Part shown: in pieces, positions 17,748 through 26,394 of the stretch
Numbering within the stretch: the stretch's first letter is position 1
Layout of the letters: each line of letters begins with the position of its first letter
Assembly (NCBI RefSeq): GCF_024753245.1
Contig: NZ_JANUGX010000012.1
Location: 62,001-126,000 of the forward strand
Source: Massilia norwichensis
Lineage (GTDB): Bacteria; Pseudomonadota; Gammaproteobacteria; Burkholderiales; Burkholderiaceae_D
Reading direction: 5' to 3'
DNA length: 64,000 nt
Position numbers and translations under genes: made by a program
Notes under the pieces: model-generated
What the model was told of the DNA's origin: nothing
The model's database searches: none
What the model saw: only the letters and a program-made list of their open reading frames with translations

Positions 17748-20030
17748 TTAGTCTTCTTGGCTAGAGTCGTCCGGGTCCTGGTCGACGTTGCGCGCCTGCG
17801 CTTCGTACAGGCGGTAATAGGCGCCCTGGCTTGCCATCAGTTCATCGTGGCTGCCCTCTTCCACCACCACGCCGCGGTCCAGCACCACCAGGCGGTCGGC
17901 GCGGTGCAGCGTGGACAGGCGGTGCGCGATCGCGATCGTGGTGCGGCCTTGCACCAGGTTGTCGAGCGCCTTCTGGATTTCCTTCTCGGTTTCCGAGTCC
18001 ACCGACGAGGTCGCTTCATCCAGGATCAGGATCGGCGGGTCGATCAGCAGTGCGCGCGCGATCGAGATGCGCTGGCGCTCGCCGCCGGACAGGCCCTGGC
18101 CGCGCTCGCCGACCATCGAATCGTAGCCCTGCGGCAGGCGCAGGATGAATTCATGGGCGTGGGCGGCGCGCGCAGCGGCGATGATTTCTTCGCGCGTCGC
18201 ATCCGGCTTGCCGTAGGCGATGTTCTCGGCAATCGTGCCGAAGAACAGGAAAGGCTCCTGCAGCACCAGGCCGATGTGGCGGCGGTAGTCGGCCACGGCG
18301 AAGGAGCGGATATCTTTACCGTCGAGCAGGATCGCACCCTCGGCGACGTCGTAGAAGCGGCAGATCAGGTTCACCAGCGTCGACTTGCCGGAACCGGAAT
18401 GGCCGACCAGGCCGACCATCTCGCCGGCCTTGATCTTCAGCGAGATGCCGCGGTTGACCGCGCGGTTGCCGTAACGGAAACCGACTTCGCGCAGTTCGAT
18501 ATTGCCCTCGACCTTGTCGATCTTCACGGGGTTGACCGGGTCCGGCACGCTCGAGACGTGGTCGAGGATGTCGAAGATGCGCTTGGCGGCCGAGGCCGAC
18601 TTCTGCGTCACCGAGACGATGCGGCTCATCGAATCCAGGCGCACGTAGAAGCGGCCGCTGTAGGCGATGAAGGCGGACAGCACGCCGACCGTGATTTCCT
18701 GGTGCGCCACCTGCCAGATGCCGAAGCACCAGATGACCAGCAGGCCCAGTTCGGTGAGGAAGGAGACGGTCGGCGAGAACAGCGACCAGACCTTGTTCAA
18801 TTTATCGTTGACGGCCAGGTTGTGCTTGTTCGCTTCGCGGAAGCGCGAGGCCTCGCGCTTTTCCTGGGCAAACGCCTTCACCACGCGGATGCCCGGAATG
18901 GTGTCGGCCAGCACGTTGGTGACTTCGCCCCAGACGCGGTCGATCTTCTCGAAGCCGGTACGCAGCTTGTCGCGCACCACGTGGATCATCCAGGCGATGA
19001 AGGGCAGCGGCACCAGGGTGATCAGGGCCAGCTTGGCGTTAATGCTGAACAGGATCGCGCCGGTCATGATGATCATGAGCACGTCGGACAGGAAGTCCAG
19101 CAGGTGCAGCGACAGGAACACGCAGATGCGGTCCGAACCGCTGCCGATGCGGCTCATCAGGTCGCCGGTGCGCTTGCCGCCGAAGAATTCCAGCGACAGC
19201 CGCAGCAGGTGTTCATAGGTTTCCGAGCGCATGTCGGCGCCCATGCGTTCCGACACCAGCGCCAGCACGTAGGTACGGCCCCAGCCCAGCGCCCAGGCCA
19301 GCACGGCCGAGGCCAGCAAGCCGCCCATATACATATAGACCAGCCCGGTATCGATCTTCTGGCCGTTCTGGTAAGGGATCAGGACGTTGTCCATCAAGGG
19401 CATCGTCAGGTAAGGGGGAATCATGTGTGCGCCGGTACTGGCCAACATCAGCAAGAATCCAAGCAGGAGCTGGCCCCGATACGGCTTGGCGAAGCGCCAC
19501 AGGCGGAACAGGGTCCAGGTCGACGGCGGGGTGTGCAGTACCTTGGTGCAGATCGGGCACTCTTCCTGGTCGGCGTCGAGCGGCGCCTTGCAGCTCGGGC
19601 AGGTGTGCTGCTCGGGCGGCTGGATGGCGATGCCGGTCAGGTAGCTCTGGACCTGGTCCTGGAACTGGTCCACCAGGCGGATCGCCTGCAGGTTCTGGCC
19701 GAGGGTGAAGCGCCACGAGGCCAGCAGGCCCTTGGCATCGACCAGTTCGATGTGGCCGACGCCGGCGTGGTCGTAATGACGCATGGCCAGACCGGCATGG
19801 TAAGGCCAGTCGCGCCAGTGCGTATCGCCCGGGCTGCGGGTCAGTAAACGGATGTTGGTGACAACCAGTATCCCTTTGGTGAAGCGTAATTTCGCATCGA
19901 GGTCAACCTCGAGGGCGCTTAAAACGTTTTCCCCTGGCGCAAGCTTTTTCTGGACGTCCGCCTGCCAATGCTCAGGCAGGAAACTGGCAGCCGCCAGCGG
20001 CGTTGAGGGAACTAGTTGTTGAGTCGTCAT
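17748..20030 (-). CDS. Cyanophycin-associated ABC transporter (fused membrane and ATPase domains)
   Basis: The 760-residue protein is an exporter-type half transporter. The N-terminal soluble region (about 1-140) is followed by a zinc-ribbon-like segment with CPSC and CPIC pairs (about 144-165). A six-helix membrane domain comes next (about 190-460), then an ATPase with Walker A GHSGSGKST, signature LSGGERQR and Walker B LILDEATSSVD. The added N-terminal domain and zinc ribbon are unlike usual exporters. It is divergent from cphA' across 233 bases. Proteins of this type are known as cyanophycin-metabolism-associated; the substrate (a dipeptide, an amino acid or other) is unknown. Confidence 0.88.
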   Translation of the reverse strand: MTTQQLVPSTPLAAASFLPEHWQADVQKKLAPGENVLSALEVDLDAKLRFTKGILVVTNIRLLTRSPGDTHWRDWPYHAGLAMRHYDHAGVGHIELVDAKGLLASWRFTLGQNLQAIRLVDQFQDQVQSYLTGIAIQPPEQHTCPSCKAPLDADQEECPICTKVLHTPPSTWTLFRLWRFAKPYRGQLLLGFLLMLASTGAHMIPPYLTMPLMDNVLIPYQNGQKIDTGLVYMYMGGLLASAVLAWALGWGRTYVLALVSERMGADMRSETYEHLLRLSLEFFGGKRTGDLMSRIGSGSDRICVFLSLHLLDFLSDVLMIIMTGAILFSINAKLALITLVPLPFIAWMIHVVRDKLRTGFEKIDRVWGEVTNVLADTIPGIRVVKAFAQEKREASRFREANKHNLAVNDKLNKVWSLFSPTVSFLTELGLLVIWCFGIWQVAHQEITVGVLSAFIAYSGRFYVRLDSMSRIVSVTQKSASAAKRIFDILDHVSSVPDPVNPVKIDKVEGNIELREVGFRYGNRAVNRGISLKIKAGEMVGLVGHSGSGKSTLVNLICRFYDVAEGAILLDGKDIRSFAVADYRRHIGLVLQEPFLFFGTIAENIAYGKPDATREEIIAAARAAHAHEFILRLPQGYDSMVGERGQGLSGGERQRISIARALLIDPPILILDEATSSVDSETEKEIQKALDNLVQGRTTIAIAHRLSTLHRADRLVVLDRGVVVEEGSHDELMASQGAYYRLYEAQARNVDQDPDDSSQED

Positions 20031-20263
20031 GTGCTATCAAAAGTTGGAGACCGGAAGGGTCGCCAGGATGGAACGCTGAGCAGGGCACGCCGGTTGACAG
20101 GCGTACGGTATTCTATCGATGGGGGCGAGACTGGCAGATTTCGGTTGAGGCCTGTAAGCTTCGTTTCGGCAAGTATACAACATGTGCACTGCAGCAATAT
20201 CCGCACAAACATAAGGCAACGCTACGGGTGAGAGAGCGGTCACCACGCGGCAAGATATTTTTC
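20031..20263. promoter_or_regulatory. Divergent control region of the cyanophycin locus
   Basis: This 233-base gap lies between the oppositely directed transporter and cphA' starts and must hold both promoters. A TTGACA at about 20095-20100 is a good -35 box on the plus strand, but no clear -10 box stands 16-18 bases away. I find no confident operator. Confidence 0.4.
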
Positions 20264-22423
20264 ATGACAAACAAGAAAGACATAAAGATTCTTCGTGTAA
20301 CCCACCTGCGTGGACCGAACATCTGGACCTATCGCCCCGTCATCGAGACCTGGCTCGACATCGGCGAACTCGAAGAATGTCCTTCGAACACCCTCCCCGG
20401 TTTCAACGAGCGCCTGACCGCCTGGCTGCCGGGACTGATCGAACATCGCTGCGGCGTCGGCGAACGCGGCGGCTTCCTGGAACGCCTGCGCGACGGCACC
20501 TGGGCCGGCCACATCCTCGAACACGTGGTTCTCGAACTGCAGAACATGGCCGGCATGAAGACCGGCTTCGGCAAGACCCGTTCCACCGGCGACCACGGTA
20601 TTTACAAGATGGCCTTCCGCACCCGTGACGAGGTCGTCGGCCGCGCCGCCCTGCAGGCCGGCCACGCGCTCCTGATGGCCGCCATCAACGACACGCCCTT
20701 CGACATGAAGGCCACGGTGGCGAAGCTGACCGAACTGGTCGATCGCTACTGCCTGGGCCCGTCCACCGCCAACATCGTCGATGCCGCCACCGAGCGCCGC
20801 GTGCCTTCGATCCGTCTGACCGAAGGCAATCTGGTGCAACTCGGCCATGGTGCGGCGCAGCGACGCATCTGGACTGCCGAGACCGATCGCACCAGCGCCA
20901 TCGGCGAAAGCATCGCCAGCGACAAGGACCTGACCAAGACCCTGCTCGCCTCCTGCGGCGTGCCGGTGCCGGAAGGCAGCGTGGTGCGCAGCGCGGATGA
21001 CGCCTGGGAAGAAGCCGAGGATATCGGCCTGCCGGTGGTCGTCAAGCCGGTCGACGGCAACCACGGCCGCGGCGTGACCCTGAACCTGATGAACGAAGCG
21101 GACGTGAAAGCCGCCTACGCGATCGCCGCCGAGGCGGGCGACTCCAGCGCCGTGCTGGTCGAGCGCTACGTGCCGGGCAACGAGCACCGCGTGCTGGTGG
21201 TCGGCTCGAAGGTCGTGGCCGCCGCCAAGGGCGAATCGCTGTTCGTGACGGGCGACGGCAAGTCGACCGTAGTCGAGCTGTGCAACAGCCAGATCAACAC
21301 CGACCCGCGCCGCGGCGAAAGCGAAGAGCACCCGCTCGGCCTGGTCAACCCGACCGACCACGAGATCCGGCTCGACCTGCAGCGCCAGGGCCTCACGCCG
21401 GATTCGATCCCGCAGGACGGCCAGAAAGTGCTGATCCAGCCGAACGGCAACGTCGCCGACGACGTCACCGACGAGGTGCACCCGGACGTGGCCTACGTGG
21501 CGGCGCTGGCGGCGCGCGTGGTCGGCCTGGACATCGCCGGCATCGACCTGGTGTGCGAGGACATCTCGCGTCCTTTGGCCGAACAGCGCGGCGCCATCAT
21601 CGAAGTCAACGCCAGCCCGGGCCTGCTGGCCCACATCAAACCGGCCACCGGCAAGCCGCGCGAAGTCGGCAAGGCCATCGTCGAGCATCTGTTCGCCGAC
21701 GGCGAAGTCTCCGGCCGCATTCCGCTGGTGGGCGTGACCGGCACCGAGGGTGCCAGCCTGGTCGCCAGCCTGGTCGGCACCGTGCTGCACCAGTCCGGCA
21801 AGCACGTGGGCGTGGCCAACCGCAAGGGCCTGTTCCTCGACCAGCGCCGCGTCACCGGCGCCGACTGCACCCGTTTCGACGCCGCCCAGCGCCTGCTGAT
21901 CAACCGTAACGTGCAGGCCGCCGTGTTCGAGTCGAACGCGCGCGCGATCCTGACCGAAGGTCTGCCCTACGACCGCTGCCTGGTGGGCGTGGTGACCGAC
22001 ATGGGCCAGGTCGGCGCTGTGGAAGACCTGTACGTGCGCGACCAGGATGCGCTGTTCAACGTGGTGCGCAGCCAGGTCGACGTGGTGCTGTCGGAAGGCG
22101 CCGCGGTGCTGAACGCGGCCGACCCGCAAGTCGTGAAACTGGCCGAGCTGTCCGACGGCGGCGTGATCTTCTACGCGCTGGACGAACAGAACGAGGTCCT
22201 GCAGCAGCACCGCGCCGCCGGCGGCCGCGTCGCCTTCGTGCGCGACCAGCACATCGTGCTCGGCCAGGGCAGCGAAGATGCGCCGCTGCTGGGCCTGGCC
22301 AAGCTGAAAGCCTCGGTTGCCGCGCACCCCGAAGCCGTGCTGGCCGCCGCCGCCGCAAGCTGGGCGCTGGACGTGCCGACCGATTTGATCTGCGCCGGTC
22401 TGCGCAGCTTCGAGAACAAATAA
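20264..22423 (+). CDS. Cyanophycin synthetase-like protein CphA' (degenerate ligase domain)
   Basis: The 719-residue protein shares the cyanophycin synthetase layout: N-terminal domain, ATP-grasp domain (about 210-470; VVVKPVDGNHGRGV, EVNASPG) and a Mur-ligase-like domain. In that last domain the P-loop reads GTEGASLVAS where the neighbour has GTNGKTTT, so the ATP-binding Lys is gone. The chain also ends about 140 residues early and lacks the final Mur domain. It therefore probably keeps only the ATP-grasp activity (the Asp-adding step in CphA1) or acts as a structural partner. The frame is open upstream to 20003, but the ATG at 20264 gives the family-typical start. cphA follows after 16 bases. 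Confidence 0.88.
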   Translation: MTNKKDIKILRVTHLRGPNIWTYRPVIETWLDIGELEECPSNTLPGFNERLTAWLPGLIEHRCGVGERGGFLERLRDGTWAGHILEHVVLELQNMAGMKTGFGKTRSTGDHGIYKMAFRTRDEVVGRAALQAGHALLMAAINDTPFDMKATVAKLTELVDRYCLGPSTANIVDAATERRVPSIRLTEGNLVQLGHGAAQRRIWTAETDRTSAIGESIASDKDLTKTLLASCGVPVPEGSVVRSADDAWEEAEDIGLPVVVKPVDGNHGRGVTLNLMNEADVKAAYAIAAEAGDSSAVLVERYVPGNEHRVLVVGSKVVAAAKGESLFVTGDGKSTVVELCNSQINTDPRRGESEEHPLGLVNPTDHEIRLDLQRQGLTPDSIPQDGQKVLIQPNGNVADDVTDEVHPDVAYVAALAARVVGLDIAGIDLVCEDISRPLAEQRGAIIEVNASPGLLAHIKPATGKPREVGKAIVEHLFADGEVSGRIPLVGVTGTEGASLVASLVGTVLHQSGKHVGVANRKGLFLDQRRVTGADCTRFDAAQRLLINRNVQAAVFESNARAILTEGLPYDRCLVGVVTDMGQVGAVEDLYVRDQDALFNVVRSQVDVVLSEGAAVLNAADPQVVKLAELSDGGVIFYALDEQNEVLQQHRAAGGRVAFVRDQHIVLGQGSEDAPLLGLAKLKASVAAHPEAVLAAAAASWALDVPTDLICAGLRSFENK

Positions 22424-22439
22424 AGGATTGAAGGTTTTT

Positions 22440-25016
22440 ATGGAAGTATCTCGCGTCCGGGCCCTGCGCGGCCCCAACCTGTGGAGCCATCACACCTCGG
22501 TCGAGGCGGTCGTTTCCTGCACGCCCGAAGAAGAGTCGATCCAGGCCCTGCCCGGCTTCGAAGCGCGCCTGCGCGCCCTGTTCCCGCAGATCGGCCAGCT
22601 GCAGCCGATGGGTCATGACGACACCATCCCGCTGGCCCAGGTGCTGGAAGTGGCGGCCCTCGCCCTCCAGGCCCAGGCCGGCTGCCCGGTCACCTTCAGC
22701 CGCACCACCGCCACCATCGAACGCGGCATCTACCAGGTCGTGGTCGAGTACAGCGAAGAAGACGTCGGCCGCCTGGCCCTGACCCTGGCCGAGCAGCTGA
22801 TCGCGGCCGCCCGCGCCGACCAGTCCTTCGACCTCGACGCCGCCCTGCACCAGCTGCGCGAACTCGACGAAGACGTGCGCCTCGGCCCGTCCACCGGTTC
22901 CATCGTCCAGGCCGGCGTGGCACGCGGCATCCCGTTCCGCCGCCTGACCGAGGGCAGCCTGGTGCAGTTTGGCTGGGGCAGCCGCCAGCGCCGCATCCAG
23001 GCCGCCGAGATCGATGCCACCGGCGCCATCGCCGAGACCATCGCCCAGGACAAGGAACTGACCAAGAAGCTGCTGGACGCCGCCGGCGTGCCGGTGCCGC
23101 TGGGCCGCGTCGTGCTGGACCCGGACGATGCCTGGCTTGCTGCCCAGGAGATCGGCCTGCCGGTCGTGATCAAGCCGAAGGACGGCAACCAGGGCAAGGG
23201 CGTGACCGTCAACGTCAACACGAAGGAACAGCTGACGGCCGGCTTCCACGCCGCCTCGGAATTCCGCGACGACATCCTGGTCGAAAAATACCTGCCGGGC
23301 CACGACTACCGCCTGCTGGTGATCGGCAACCGCCTGATCGCCGCCGCCCGCCGCGACCCGCCGCATGTGGTCGGCGACGGCAAGCACAGCGTGCGCGAAC
23401 TGGTCGAGATCGTGAACCGGGACCCGCGCCGCGGCTCCGGTCACGGTACCGCCCTGACCAAGATCCGCTTCGACGACATCGCCCTGGCCAGCCTGGCCAA
23501 GCAGGGCTACGACGCCGACTCGGTGCCGCCGAAAGGCCAGCGCGTCACCCTGCGCAACAACGCCAACCTCTCGACCGGCGGCTCGGCCACCGACGTGACC
23601 GACGACGTGCATCCGGAAGTGGCGGCACGCGCCATCGCCGCCGCGCACATGGTCGGCCTGGACATCTGCGGCGTCGACCTGGTGTGCGACAGCGTCCTCA
23701 AACCCATCGAAGAACAGGGCGGCGGCATCGTCGAAGTGAATGCCGCGCCGGGCCTGCGCATGCACATCTCGCCGTCCTTCGGCAAGGGCCGCGCGGTCGG
23801 CGAAGCGATCATGGACACCCTGTACGCGCCCGGCGACGACGGCCGCATCCCGGTGGTGGCGGTGACCGGCACCAACGGCAAGACCACCACCGTACGCGTG
23901 ATCGCGCACCTGCTCGGCGCCTCCGGCCTGCGTACCGGCATGACGAACACCGATGGCGTGTACATCCAGGGCCGCCGCATCGACAGCGGCGACTGCAGCG
24001 GTCCGCGCAGCGCGCGCAATGTGCTGCTGCACCCGGACGTCGACGCGGCCGTGTTCGAGACCGCGCGCGGCGGCATCCTGCGCGAAGGCCTGGCCTACGA
24101 CCGCTGCCAGGTCGGCGTGGTCACCAACATCGGTTCCGGCGACCACCTGGGCCTGAACTACATCACCACGCTGGAAGACCTGGCGGTTCTGAAGCGCGTG
24201 ATCGTGCAGAACGTCGCGCCGAACGGCATGGCGGTGCTGAACGCGGCCGACCCGATCGTCGCCGCAATGGCCGAGAACACCAAGGGCGACGTCACCTACT
24301 TCGCGATGGATTGCTCGCTGCCGATCATGCAGAAGCACCGTGCCCAAGGCCGCCGCATCGTCTACGTCGACGACGGCCACATCGTCGCGGCGCAGGGCAA
24401 GGTCGAGGAACGCATCGACCTCAAGGAAGTGCCGATTACCCGCGGCGGCGTGATCGGCTTCCAGGTCGAGAACGTGATGGCGGCCGTGGCTGCGGCCTGG
24501 GCGGTCGGCATCGAGTGGAACATCATCCGCACCGGCCTGAAGACCTTCGTCGGCGAGAGCGACAACGCGCCGGGCCGCTTCAACGTGTTCGATTACAAGG
24601 GCGCGACCGTGATCGCCGACTACGGCCACAACCCGGACGCGATCCAGGCGCTGACGAATGCCGTCGAATCGATGCCGGCCAAGCACCGCTCGGTGGTGAT
24701 CAGCGGCGCCGGCGACCGCCGCAACGAGGACATCACCGACCAGACGCGCATCCTGGGCAAGGCCTTCGACGAGGTCCTGCTGTACGAAGACCAGTGCCAG
24801 CGCGGCCGCTCGGAGGGCGAAGTCGTGGCCCTGCTGCGCGAAGGTTTGCAGGGTGCGAGCCGCACCAGCCATGTCGAGGAGATCAAGGGCGAATTCGTCG
24901 CGATCGACCGTGCTTTGGCCCGCCTGCAGCCGGGCGATCTGTCGTTGATCCTGATCGACCAGGTCGACGAGGCGCTGGCGCATATTGCCAAGCGGGTGGC
25001 GGAAGCCAAGGCGTGA
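22440..25016 (+). CDS. cphA: Cyanophycin synthetase
   Basis: The 858-residue enzyme builds cyanophycin, a poly-Asp backbone with Arg side chains, by alternating ATP-dependent additions of Asp and Arg. The ATP-grasp domain (VVIKPKDGNQGKGV, EVNAAPG) adds Asp, and an intact Mur-ligase-like domain (P-loop VTGTNGKTTT, about 475-485) adds Arg. The C-terminal Mur domain is present (DYGHNPDAIQAL, GAGDRRNEDI). The start is the ATG at 22440, with AAAGGA upstream at 22422-22427; a TTG at 22428 is too close to that site. It is co-transcribed with cphA' and followed by an intrinsic terminator at 25037-25060. No cyanophycinase gene is in the window. Confidence 0.95.
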   Translation: MEVSRVRALRGPNLWSHHTSVEAVVSCTPEEESIQALPGFEARLRALFPQIGQLQPMGHDDTIPLAQVLEVAALALQAQAGCPVTFSRTTATIERGIYQVVVEYSEEDVGRLALTLAEQLIAAARADQSFDLDAALHQLRELDEDVRLGPSTGSIVQAGVARGIPFRRLTEGSLVQFGWGSRQRRIQAAEIDATGAIAETIAQDKELTKKLLDAAGVPVPLGRVVLDPDDAWLAAQEIGLPVVIKPKDGNQGKGVTVNVNTKEQLTAGFHAASEFRDDILVEKYLPGHDYRLLVIGNRLIAAARRDPPHVVGDGKHSVRELVEIVNRDPRRGSGHGTALTKIRFDDIALASLAKQGYDADSVPPKGQRVTLRNNANLSTGGSATDVTDDVHPEVAARAIAAAHMVGLDICGVDLVCDSVLKPIEEQGGGIVEVNAAPGLRMHISPSFGKGRAVGEAIMDTLYAPGDDGRIPVVAVTGTNGKTTTVRVIAHLLGASGLRTGMTNTDGVYIQGRRIDSGDCSGPRSARNVLLHPDVDAAVFETARGGILREGLAYDRCQVGVVTNIGSGDHLGLNYITTLEDLAVLKRVIVQNVAPNGMAVLNAADPIVAAMAENTKGDVTYFAMDCSLPIMQKHRAQGRRIVYVDDGHIVAAQGKVEERIDLKEVPITRGGVIGFQVENVMAAVAAAWAVGIEWNIIRTGLKTFVGESDNAPGRFNVFDYKGATVIADYGHNPDAIQALTNAVESMPAKHRSVVISGAGDRRNEDITDQTRILGKAFDEVLLYEDQCQRGRSEGEVVALLREGLQGASRTSHVEEIKGEFVAIDRALARLQPGDLSLILIDQVDEALAHIAKRVAEAKA

Positions 25017-25036
25017 AGGCTTGAAGTAATCTGAAG

Positions 25037-25060
25037 ACGGGCGCTGCGGCGCCCGTTTTT
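25037..25060 (+). terminator. Intrinsic terminator after cphA
   Basis: Perfect 8-base arms ACGGGCGC/GCGCCCGT enclose a TGCG loop, followed by TTTT. It lies 21 bases after the cphA stop. Confidence 0.9.
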
Positions 25061-25065
25061 ACGTT

Positions 25066-25087
25066 CGTCGTCCCCGCGGAGGCGGGA
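25066..25087. repeat. CGTCATTCCCGC-type repeat, single unit
   Basis: One hairpin unit (CGTCGTCCCCGCGGAGGCGG followed by GA) lies just after the cphA terminator. It is a single unit without the inverted partner seen at 3314 and 49166. Confidence 0.65.
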
Positions 25088-25222
25088 TAGTGCCCCCAGC
25101 ACTATCCCCCCAAGTTTGCCGGCACACCACCCACGCCAGCACGATTCAGTTAGCCACCGCACAAGCCCACCAGGCTTCATGCCTTACCATGAGCGATCAC
25201 GACATCGCGCAGGCAGTGAATC

Positions 25223-25576
25223 ATGACGACCGACAAGGATTCCAACGAGCAGTCTCCTGAACTGCCTTTCCGCTCGCTGCTCTACCGCTTCCTGTTCTTC
25301 GACTGGCTGTTCCGCGACGTCGGCGCCGCCGGCACCCGCCTCGAACGGCACGCCGCCTTCCAGCACAACCGCCGGATGAGCCGCTACCTGCCGGTCTACC
25401 TGCGCCGCTGGTCTTTCCTGACCGCCTTCGACTTCGCGCTCGGCGTGCTGTTCGAAAAGGTGCTGCAGGCCGGGCTGCTGTCGGCCTGGTTCTTCACCTG
25501 GAGCTGCGTGACCCTCACCGGGATGCTGGTGATCACGGTGGCATGGTTGATTTTGACCCACGCCAGGCTTTCATAA
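25223..25576 (+). CDS. Hypothetical small membrane protein
   Basis: This 117-residue protein has an acidic N-terminus, a basic middle (RRMSRYLPVYLRRW) and two hydrophobic stretches at about 72-88 and 92-112. It is probably an inner-membrane protein with two helices at the C-terminal end. The distribution of charges is typical of a real membrane protein and the codon use matches its neighbours. I do not recognise the family. It stands alone between cphA and a pair of small paralogues. Confidence 0.6.
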   Translation: MTTDKDSNEQSPELPFRSLLYRFLFFDWLFRDVGAAGTRLERHAAFQHNRRMSRYLPVYLRRWSFLTAFDFALGVLFEKVLQAGLLSAWFFTWSCVTLTGMLVITVAWLILTHARLS

Positions 25577-25661
25577 ATTTCTTGATTCCAACTAAAATTT
25601 CCTAATTCCAATTGCAGGAAGATGCCTCCAGCTACTTCAGCGAACCACCATGGAGGCCAAC

Positions 25662-25919
25662 ATGAGTTATCTGCGCATCAATTCCCACAAAGTTCCCCGG
25701 CTGTATCCAGGCAAGCGCCACTTCGAAAGGCGCGTCGACGAACGCACCGCCACCGACATCGACGACGCCCTGCGCGCCGACAGCGTGCAAGCGGCGGCGA
25801 TGGCGATGGACCACTTGCAGGTCGACGTCGACGTAGCCTTGCGGGTGTTGGCCGGCAAGAACGACGACCGGGGCAAGAAGCGGCGACAAGCAGACCAGGA
25901 CTTGCCCGCCGCTGCCTGA
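25662..25919 (+). CDS. Small hypothetical protein, paralogue of the gene at 26062
   Basis: The 85-residue soluble protein starts MSYLRINS after a good ribosome-binding site (TGGAGG, 25651-25656). It shares a core with the next gene: RR-D--TA--I-DALRA-SV-AAA-A--H--VD---ALRVLA. The core looks helical and may be a small helical bundle. The C-terminal tail is charged and differs between the two. No function is known to me. The ATG at 25650 in the same frame would add four residues, but the ribosome-binding site favours 25662. Confidence 0.65.
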   Translation: MSYLRINSHKVPRLYPGKRHFERRVDERTATDIDDALRADSVQAAAMAMDHLQVDVDVALRVLAGKNDDRGKKRRQADQDLPAAA

Positions 25920-26061
25920 ATCAAACTTTCCGCTTCTCTTCCTCCGTCCTGCGCCGGATTGCCGGCCAGGACGATTTGCTCTTCCTCCCTGCTCCATTGA
26001 CCTTCGCTAAATTGCCAGCACGGCAAGGCGAGATGATGGCATTTCAACAACGGAGGTTACG

Positions 26062-26280
26062 ATGAGCTACCAATGGATCGACGAACAGCCCCAGTTTCCC
26101 CACACTCGCGCCGAAACCCTGGGCGACCGCCGCACGGACCACCAGACCGCACAGAAAATCCGCGATGCCTTGCGAGCGCGCAGCGTGCACGCGGCGGCGC
26201 AGGCGCTGGAGCATCAGGAGGTCGATCTGGCGACGGCGCTGCGGGTGCTGGCCAAGCCGGAGTGGCGGCGGGCTTGCTAG
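26062..26280 (+). CDS. Small hypothetical protein, paralogue of the gene at 25662
   Basis: The 72-residue protein starts MSYQWIDE after the ribosome-binding site CGGAGG. It repeats the helical core of the gene about 400 bases upstream (RRTDHQTAQKIRDALRARSV followed by HAAAQALEHQEVD and ALRVLAK). Conservation of this core in two adjacent frames, each with its own ribosome-binding site, supports both being real genes from a tandem duplication. The function is unknown. Confidence 0.65.
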   Translation: MSYQWIDEQPQFPHTRAETLGDRRTDHQTAQKIRDALRARSVHAAAQALEHQEVDLATALRVLAKPEWRRAC

Positions 26281-26394
26281 GCTCGAACCCAGCTAACTGT
26301 TGTCAAACGCGATCATCCGCTCTCCCCGCCCAGCCCTAACGCGGTAAAATGGCAACCCAAGCCCGGCCCCCTGCCGGGCTTAGCCTGAATAGCC

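Noticed and set aside
20240-24983. Long minus-strand frames opposite cphA' and cphA (745 and 975 codons)
   Set aside because: Low-complexity His/Asp/Val/Ala composition caused by reading GC-rich third positions backwards; no family match, and the sense frames are certain.
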